From Takakia lepidozioides (taxonomy: Eukaryota; Streptophyta; Takakiopsida; Takakiales; Takakiaceae): a stretch of 64,000 nt of DNA. Numbering within the stretch: the first letter of the stretch is position 1; each line of letters starts with the position of its first letter. The stretch lies in contig CM060731.1 in the NCBI GenBank assembly GCA_030704615.1, forward strand, positions 35,712,001 through 35,776,000. The letters are read 5' to 3'. Below are positions 57,691-64,000 of this stretch, one piece after another. A model generated the notes under the pieces. It saw only the letters and a program-made list of their open reading frames with translations, was not told where the DNA came from and made no database searches. Made by a program: the position numbers and the translations under genes.

Positions 57691-58477
57691 AGATAAAAAA
57701 ATAAAAAATAAAATAAAAATAAAACGCAGGAAACCGTTCTAAGATTATTCCTGCTGAGGATGGTCTGCTGCACAGAAGCTCCACGACTTTGTCTTCCTGC
57801 TAACTCTATCCGATCCTCTCAAACAATCAACTTTTAGAGACACTGCCTACTCCACCTCTCTAGCGTCCGCCATTGTCCTTCTTTTCCTCCTCCCTGTTTG
57901 TCCACCTCCCTGTCTGTATCAGATTCGTTCCCTCTATGATTGCATATGCATTATTGGGTGCGTGCATGTGGCGGGATTGCATACGTACGTACACACACGA
58001 CGCAGCCACATTCATCTATGCAGAGAACTATGCATCCACATCCACTATTTCATCCCGGACATCCTGGATAATGTTCTATTCAAACACAACGACATTCATC
58101 CATTTCCTAGCATGCAAGGACTTGGGTTTGTAAACCACGTCTAAATGGATGAAACAGATGGATGGAATGGATGTAACTGATGTCATTTGCAATGACTGAA
58201 AAAAGGTTAATCAATCCGCGGAAATAGGCCCTGCAAGTCCGGAACTCCATGCTGACATGGCGTGAGCCTTTGCTGGGCTCACGGGCTCCTGGGCTCACAG
58301 GCTCACGGAATAGCAACCCTGCTTCAATTGGTGGACTGTAACTGAATGACCGATATCTTGCATACGTAAATTAATCCAGTCCACCACTTTATCTTCCTCT
58401 TCCACTAAGAAAACACCTTTAGCACCTACTTTTCTTTGCTTTGTTTTCCCATTGAGGTGATCTAGCAATGAAGTATA
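57691..58477. other. Stretch without a recognisable gene
   Basis: No coding match. A short GGGCTCA-repeat lies at 58274-58310. Confidence 0.35.
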
Positions 58478-58831
58478 TTAAGGAATGTTCCAATGTTGAC
58501 CTGCTTGTCTTATGCTCATGGTACCTCTTTCCACGACATCCATTGCTTCTTCAAGCGCATCATCACTCCATAACCCTCTTTTTGTCTTGTCTTTCCCTCG
58601 TCTCTCGCTTTCTTGTTGACCCGGGGTTGTGGATGGTGGAGTTGGTGTTGCACAAAGGGGTTCAATAGTGGCTGGAACTGCCGCTGATTTTGACCGGTTT
58701 GCTTTCTTCCCTCTTTTGTTGGTTTGAGCGGAAGCATTGCAAGCTGTTGATTCTGATGTATGACCACCTTTGACAAGCTTTTTTTTCTTGGCCACATTTG
58801 TAGAGCTAGGAGTAGATCTTCTGCTAACCAT
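58478..58831 (-). pseudogene. N-terminal part of a pogo-like transposase
   Basis: A Lys- and Ser/Thr-rich start (MVSRRSTPSST, AKKKKLVKGG), then a Pro-rich linker and LEEAMDVVERGTMSIRQAGQ, HWNIP. This is the psq-type helix-turn-helix at the N-terminus of Tigger/pogo transposases. It stops there with no DDE domain following, so only the first DNA-binding domain remains. The better-preserved catalytic part at 45-47 kb lacks this domain and is on the other strand. Confidence 0.6.
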
Positions 58832-58894
58832 TGCAATGCAGTATTGATCCAACTATAAACACATCAATGACTAAGTAATTATTTCATTTTCAAA

Positions 58895-59387
58895 CTAGCG
58901 TCTAGTACTCGGGATGTCAATCAATTTCACTGGCCACTCCAATCCACGACCTTTGTACCACTTTGCTACGTTCAGCCTTTTTGGTTTCTCTCCTATGTAA
59001 GGATGCTTCCCCCATGGATGAACAGACCTGTGATGCACCCAACTTTCTATAAAGTCATATAAGATTTTCCTGTGCATAGGTTTTGTAGAGTGGCTGACCT
59101 TCTATGAATTCATGAAATAGTCTAAATTTATCCCAATCTAAGTCTTCTTCTTCCCCATCATTTTTTATCCCCTTAGGCAACCACCTTTTCACTGACTCTA
59201 TCCTCTTCCCAAAACGCACTTTCTTCACAGTGGATGTCCACTTGAAATACTCATAATCTGCAAAATGCTGTTTCACCAAGATGTCTACAGGGTTTTGTCC
59301 TAAAACTCGTTCCTTGCTGAAGTTTCGAACTACTCTGCAAATGCTTGTTGCCGCCAACAATAAGAAAGATTCAAAACACATATTCAA
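58895..59387 (-). pseudogene. Unknown protein in two frames
   Basis: Piece 1 (59387-59055) contains KERVLGQNPVDILVKQHFAD and WDKFRLFHEFIEGQPLYKTY. Piece 2 (59077-58895) contains RKILYDFIESWVHHRSVHPW and YKGRGLEWPVKLIDIP. They overlap in position and read as one protein with a frame break near 59065. Composition looks truly coding (aromatic- and charge-rich). I do not recognise the family. Its place just upstream of a pogo N-terminus on the same strand suggests a mobile-element context. Confidence 0.45.
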
Positions 59388-60083
59388 ATTGCAAAGCGCG
59401 CTTACTCAAAGTCGAAATAAAAGCCATTGCAAGACTGCACAATGACTAGTGGAAATCCTGAAAGTGTGTAATGTATGACAAACCCCTCGTATCATGATAA
59501 AAATCCAAAGTTGTCAAGACCACATTCATCCATAGTCCTTTCATCTGTGCATGGCCATGCAAGTGGGGTCAGTAAGACAATCAGTCGTGCGCCTATTACC
59601 ATACAATGCCTCGTCCATGCCAAGTATTCACCCCATAGGTTGCCTGTCAGACTGACCAGTAATGGGGTGGTGGTTGGTGATAGGGTGTTCTACCCTAGCG
59701 CGTGCCGTTGGCCCAAGACTCGAGTGTCATCTAAGTCCAAGTGCAATCCCCTATGTATCCAAGTGCGTCTCCTTATATGTCGAGGCCCATGTGTGAAGAA
59801 TTTAAATCAATATACTAAATGAACAACAAAATGAGCAATAGTGTAAGGTGATGCAGAGATTGGAATTTGGTGAAAGAGTTAGAAATTTATACTAATACTT
59901 ATAAATATACAGTTATACATTTAAAAAACCAATTTTTTTTTCAAGAATTTATTGAGTAGCATTATATCATATCGTAAATTTGCACTAGCACATTATGAAA
60001 CATAATGTGTTTGATTACGACTTGCAGGCCTATGAGAGGGCGGCAGACTCAATCCTTTACGTTATGGAATGGCCGCAACATGC
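59388..60083. other. Intergenic, with inverted copy of the 48.7-kb repeat
   Basis: 59690-59805 is the reverse complement of words in 48641-49495 (GCCGTTGGCCCAAG, CATCTAAGTCCAAGTGCAAT, CCTATGTATCCAAGTGCGTC). Nothing else recognised. Confidence 0.55.
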
Positions 60084-60118
60084 CATGATGGCGGTTTCGG
60101 TGGCAGCTCGCCATCATC
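60084..60118. repeat. Short inverted repeat CATGATGGCG / CGCCATCATC
   Basis: Arms of 9-10 bp around a 15-base centre, preceded by ATCCTTTACGT. It resembles the larger foldback units that follow. Confidence 0.5.
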
Positions 60119-60462
60119 TTACCCACCACAATGTCATGTTGTGGCCCATACCATAGCACATTATTGATATATCTCCAGTCGGCGAGGCTACAACAACAAG
60201 CGGGGCAACATTCTGATTCCGTATACCAATAACAATGGGGGAACATTCTGATTCCCTACTATTGTAGGGAATGGACAAGCCGCTGGCGTAATCTGCTTGG
60301 CGAGCCACCCGCAGATTCGCCAGTGACGCGCCCATTCCTTAGCGTTTTGGGGCCTATAGAGCCAATCAGAGGCTGGAGATCCTAATAAAGTCAAACTGAC
60401 GAGTTATGCTGACTCATTATGCGCACCCCGCGCATTCTGCTTTTTAATTTGCCTCTAAAACG

Positions 60463-60665
60463 GCATTATCTGCCTCAAAAATCCTTTACGTACTAGAGAA
60501 CTCGCCCCCTGGGGCGCATTATGGCTCCTAGTGAGTCACTAGGGCGAGTCCGGTAGGCCGAGACCTAGGACGAACTACCGGCCTCGCCCTAGTGACTTAC
60601 TAGGAGCCATAATGTGCCATAGGGGGCGCGTCTCTGGCGTAAGGAAATTTTGGGGGCAGATTCTG
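60463..60665. mobile_element. Foldback element, about 92-bp arms
   Basis: The left arm, 60463-60556, and right arm, 60575-60665, are reverse complements with roughly 85% match (CATTATGGCTCCTAGTGAGT against ACTTACTAGGAGCCATAATG), with an 18-base loop. The ends are CTGCCTCAAAAATCC and GGAAATTTTGGGGGCAG. No coding capacity. It is a foldback/MITE-type element. Confidence 0.75.
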
Positions 60666-60900
60666 CGAGGCCCTGATTGGTTGCAGGCCATAATAAGCCA
60701 TTAAAAGTCAAACAGCCGATTAGGAATGCAGAATGCGCCAGCGCCGTGGAGCGTCGATTTTCTGCTTGCTAATTTGCCTAAAAAATGGCAGAATCTGCCC
60801 CCAAAATCCTTTACGTACTAGATAATGGCCACCGGGCGGACCCGGCAATCGGCGGGGCTGCGAGCAGGGTCAACCGGTGGCCATTATCGAAGGTATTTGG
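60666..60900. repeat. Related repeat with a second hairpin
   Basis: 60690-60820 repeats 60375-60495 in direct order (AAGTCAAAC, GCGCCAGCG/GCGCATTC, TTTTCTGC, AATTTGCCT, CTGCCCCCAAAATCCTTTAC). It then carries its own perfect 15-bp hairpin, GATAATGGCCACCGG (60821-60835) with CCGGTGGCCATTATC (60874-60888). Confidence 0.7.
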
Positions 60901-61604
60901 AATGGGGGAGTATTACTGGGGCCATAAACCCCAGAGGTCGCTATCAGAGCTACAATAGCCAAAAATAACCTGCCATGTGGTGCAATGTGGCAAACTCCCT
61001 TGACAAGTGAAGGGCCAAACCCTGCGAAACGTAGGGTGACAGCTGTAATACGACCCCATGTCCAATTACGTGTAGGGGAAGGCCCTGAGTGGAGGGCCTT
61101 CCCCAACATCATACCCTAACCTAGTAGGGCCTTACGATACCATTGTTGGGCGGATATATGAATTTCCCTGATATACCCGCCGGGTATATCAGGGTATATT
61201 GATATATATATACCTTGGTGTGGCAAGTTTAGGTACCCGGATGTATACCCTTATATCAGGGTATATTTTTATGGTATACCCTTATCCTTATATTTACCAT
61301 GCATCAAGACGCTCAATATACCCTACTTTCCTGAAGGGTATATGTTAAAATGAAGGGTATATCTAATCACGGTATATAAGGGCCTTTATGTGCCTTCATA
61401 GCCTTTATGTGCTAGGTCTTTTCTCTTTTTGTTGTGTTGTTAGGGAGCCTTGAGCTATAAGAAAGCTCCAATCACAGCTAAAACAAATGTTACATATATA
61501 TCATTCCTTAAATGTCATATAACCCAAACAATGCCTCTTCAGATCTCGCATATATATATATATATAAAAGAAAACCTGACGGCCCACAATTTAGGTCCTT
61601 GAGG
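60901..61604. repeat. TATACCC / GGGTATAT-rich region, left part
   Basis: From 61170 to 61380 there are many GGGTATAT or ATATACCC words, including ATATACCCGCCGGGTATATC, a perfect palindrome. The (AT)n run at 61549-61566 ends it. 60901-61160 shows nothing. Confidence 0.6.
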
Positions 61605-61836
61605 GGTTTTTATTTATTTAAGGAAATCTGGGAGCGACAGCCCACAATTCAAGCCCTTGAGGAGGGGGAAAGATTAACCCCCTTTCATTTATGGGCCATG
61701 AGACCTACAGGACGATCAACGCCCAAACATATCGTCACACGAACAATCCCACACACGGGGCAGGGCAGCGGGTTCGAACCCCGAACCACCTGAGTGACAC
61801 ACACTGTGCACTTACAAGCTGAGCTACTAGCCGACG
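61605..61836 (-). mobile_element. tRNA-derived SINE
   Basis: The - strand head TAGTAGCTCAGCTTGTAAGTG holds an RNA polymerase III A box (61815-61826). GGTTCGAACCC (61770-61780) is a perfect B box about 35 bases downstream, as in tRNAs. The cloverleaf ends are not tRNA-like enough for a true tRNA gene. The body runs about 150 bp more to CTGTCGCTCCCAGATTTCC and an A-rich tail at 61605-61620. Confidence 0.75.
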
Positions 61837-61998
61837 TGCTTTTAAGAAAATCTCAAACCTCCTCCATCTTGCATTGGAAATTAACACTAAAATATTGTGC
61901 AATATCTTATCAATTTTCTCTTTTACCATAGATTGTTTTGTTTTGTTTTTTTTTTTTTTTTTTTTTTTTGTGTGTTTTGTACATATTGAAGAACATCT

Positions 61999-62058
61999 TG
62001 TGAGCAGTCGCTCCCAGGTTTCCTTTTTGAAAAAGAAAAAGAAAAAGAAAAAGAATCA
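61999..62058 (+). mobile_element. SINE 3' end, second copy
   Basis: CAGTCGCTCCCAGGTTTCC matches the 3' end of the SINE above, in the opposite orientation. It is followed by an (AAAAAG)n tail to 62055. The body is missing. A T run at 61945-61968 lies upstream. Confidence 0.6.
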
Positions 62059-62079
62059 TATATTCGTTAAAACCATTAA

Positions 62080-62330
62080 ATTATATATTAATGGAAATAA
62101 CTATCCATACCCGGAAACTATTCATACCCTCAGGGTATATTTTGGCATATATATCCATACCCGGGGGTTATGTAGAAATCTGAAAAGTTAATTTACCCAT
62201 ACCCGGAGGGTAAATAATTTTTTGAGATTTCAATTTATCCATACCCGGATAGTAAATGATTTGACAAAAATAATTTACTTATACCCTAAGGGTATATTGA
62301 AATCAATATACCCGTACGACACTGTACGAT
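62080..62330. repeat. TATACCC / CATACCCGG repeat, right part
   Basis: CATACCCGG(A/G) and GGGTATAT words about every 30-50 bases, as at 61170-61380. Confidence 0.65.
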
Positions 62331-62449
62331 ACCTACCAGCCTACCTGCCAGCCTAGCAGGAGCTTACAAATTTGTAAGGTACTGTACCTCCAAAAACAGG
62401 AGGAATGTTCTGCTCGGTAATTCCGGAACTATTTTGGATTCCAATGATC

Positions 62450-64000
62450 CATGCGCCGAGGAGGTGTTCACTGATGAATCACAGCCTACATTGATGATTC
62501 TGACCAGTAAGTTATGGGACAGACTTCCACTGCACCCTTTAAATGCCGTAATCGCTTGCATTGATAGTGTCTCGCATACCCGAAGGGATGGTTGGAGAGG
62601 ATGGGTGCCTTATTTGTGTGTCTACTGTATTTCGATCATGAGTAAGTAGGACCTGGTGTTGCTGGGCATTTTATTTGTCAAGCACATAGAGCAGGTTCTT
62701 CGAGAGTATGTGCGCGATTATTGCCGTGCAAGATCGGCTACGGCTCAGTGTTGCTCATCCGCTGGTGAGTGTGGGAGGGAGAGAGGAAAGAGGGGTGCAT
62801 ATGTGTAAAGTTGGATCTCATAAACAAGTTATCAGTCTCCTAATCCTGGAGGGGCATGGGGCAATAATGACGCGCTGTATGCCTTATCATGATTAGTGGC
62901 TAGAAAAGTACAAAGGATCATCTATCTATGAACTCCTGCTTCCGTCTTGAGCTTGAGCTTGAGCTTGCGAGGTTATAGAGTATACTGTGGTCAAGACCTG
63001 TCGATCAACATATTGGGTTGTGGGCTGACAGTCGACTTCTTTGACAACATCGTCCGGGTCAGCACTAGGGAGGGTGGATCAAACCATTGTAAAAGTGTGG
63101 GTCTTTCTTTGCAATTCACAACGATGGCTAGTTTACATTTGAGCGGCTTCATTGGCCAATCTTTGAGGCAGAGCAATGGACCATTTCACGCATTTCCAAA
63201 GAGAATGCACACCCCTATTTCACATATCAGAATGGAGGCAGCTCGTGATCAGCAACTCATGGGCTCTAATGCAAGTACGTACAGTTCCTCTCTATTTTCT
63301 TACTCTTGTTCTGTTGCAGGACCCCCGAACTTTATGATTGTCATACAAGCAGTGCAAGCTTAATAATTATTCTCAAAGTAGCATAGGGTCTGAAATCGGT
63401 GGTGAGGATATCCATATCGGTCTGCCAATATATCGAACTACTCTAGTAGAGGTCTAGCTCCACAGTTAGACTCGTCTAAGTGAAATGTGGATGAACTGTG
63501 AGGCCAGAGTAGTGTTCCTGGCTGAATATGTCAGGTGCAACTGCAACGACCTGCTTCAATTTGATCCAAGGTCACAGCTATATAGGTCATGCGCTAGTAG
63601 TAATCACCTGGTTGGAAGTCATTGGGATTCACTTAGTTTTTAATGCTTCATACAGATCTGGATGGTTGATGACCAATGTAATGTGGGCCTTTTTTGTTGG
63701 CACCCACATCTGCAGCTTTGACAGGTTGCGCCAACGAGCTAGTACATGAGTTGAAACAAGTATCCACACTCGTGGACCTCTCGAAGGATTATTATAGCGA
63801 GAAACCCTTAAGTCATACTATGATCGAGGTAAGTCCTGGGGACTGCCCTAAGAGATTTTAGGGGTCTAGAATGGAGGTATATAATTTGGAATCCTAGAAC
63901 CTTCATTCAGTATATGTCAGCCGTAAGAGCGTAGTAGAAATGTCACATTAAATAATGTTAAATTACTGCTCGTTCAAGTCAAACTCGTGACGTGAACACA
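62450..64000 (+). repeat. Segmental duplication, copy B
   Basis: Counterpart of 29697-31240 (see there). It holds extra sequence 62940-63380 with a diterpene synthase first exon. It continues past the window edge. Confidence 0.9.
63124..63828 (+). CDS. Diterpene synthase, first two exons, locus B (cut by window edge)
   Basis: Exon 1, 63124-63274, starts MASLHLSGFIGQSLRQSNGP. It is rich in Ser, Arg and His and nearly free of acidic residues at first, as in plastid transit peptides. It ends in phase 1 at GCAA|GTACGT. Exon 2, 63716-63828, enters in phase 1 after TGCAG (LTGCANELVHELKQVST) and ends in phase 0 before GTAAGT. The same exon 2 precedes the YDTTW exon in locus A (30946-31061), which is what identifies the gene. 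No defect is seen in the 264 coding bases present. The rest lies beyond the window, so whether it is functional is unknown. Confidence 0.55.

Noticed and set aside
61762-61836. Functional tRNA gene on the - strand
   Set aside because: A and B boxes are present, but I could not form an acceptor stem at the expected ends, and the sequence continues into a SINE body and A-rich tail.
1-64000. CRISPR array, operon or bacterial contamination
   Set aside because: No regular direct repeats with unique spacers were seen. Genes are intron-containing and flanked by eukaryotic retroelements throughout.

Overview
The window is nuclear DNA from a green plant. Genes are split by many GT-AG introns, the SSRP1 protein is of plant type, and diterpene synthases with both class II and class I motifs are present. 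A multicopper oxidase of the LPR type and a plant UBX protein also fit. Most of the sequence is decaying mobile DNA, as in a large, repeat-rich genome. The gene set suggests a seed-free land plant (fern, lycophyte or bryophyte) or a close algal relative. That placement is inference from family distribution.

Layout. 0-8 kb: tandem repeats, then a UBX-domain gene on the + strand with a 5'-truncated LINE in one intron, and two more copies of the same LINE tail. 8.6-9.7 kb: a truncated LPR-like multicopper oxidase with an in-frame stop. 10.4-12.5 kb: a decayed LINE carrying RNase H. 14.0-20.8 kb: a complete 16-exon SSRP1 gene (FACT histone chaperone) on the - strand, the only gene that looks whole here. 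21.9-32.1 kb: LINE debris, a pogo-type MITE, and two diterpene synthase pseudogene fragments. 32.8-44.8 kb: a 12-kb Ty3/gypsy LTR retrotransposon on the - strand. 45.2-47.8 kb: a broken pogo/Tigger-like transposase split by a CACTA-like insert. 53.7-57.4 kb: a third, longer diterpene synthase pseudogene. 58.5-59.4 kb: a pogo N-terminus and an unknown protein. 60-62.4 kb: foldback elements, SINEs and TATACCC-rich repeats. 62.4-64 kb: a segmental copy of 29.7-31.2 kb that holds the first two exons of a fourth diterpene synthase, cut by the window edge.

The most unusual system is the LTR retrotransposon. Its order is leader ORF, Gag, aspartic protease, a cytosine-5 DNA methyltransferase domain of DNMT3-like motif order, reverse transcriptase, RNase H, integrase, and a C-terminal PHD finger. 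A methyltransferase plus a chromatin-reading finger would let such an element write and read chromatin marks, perhaps to control its own silencing or targeting (inference). Just downstream of the 5' LTR, where the primer-binding site should be, lies a 16-nt stretch perfectly complementary to a site inside the LTR. This is the signature of self-primed reverse transcription. The methyltransferase part now carries frame breaks while Gag and RT-integrase are open, so this copy is probably not fully active.

The diterpene synthase loci together look like a local family that expanded and then mostly decayed: two loci with N-terminal exons, one with middle to C-terminal exons, and one C-terminal chimera.
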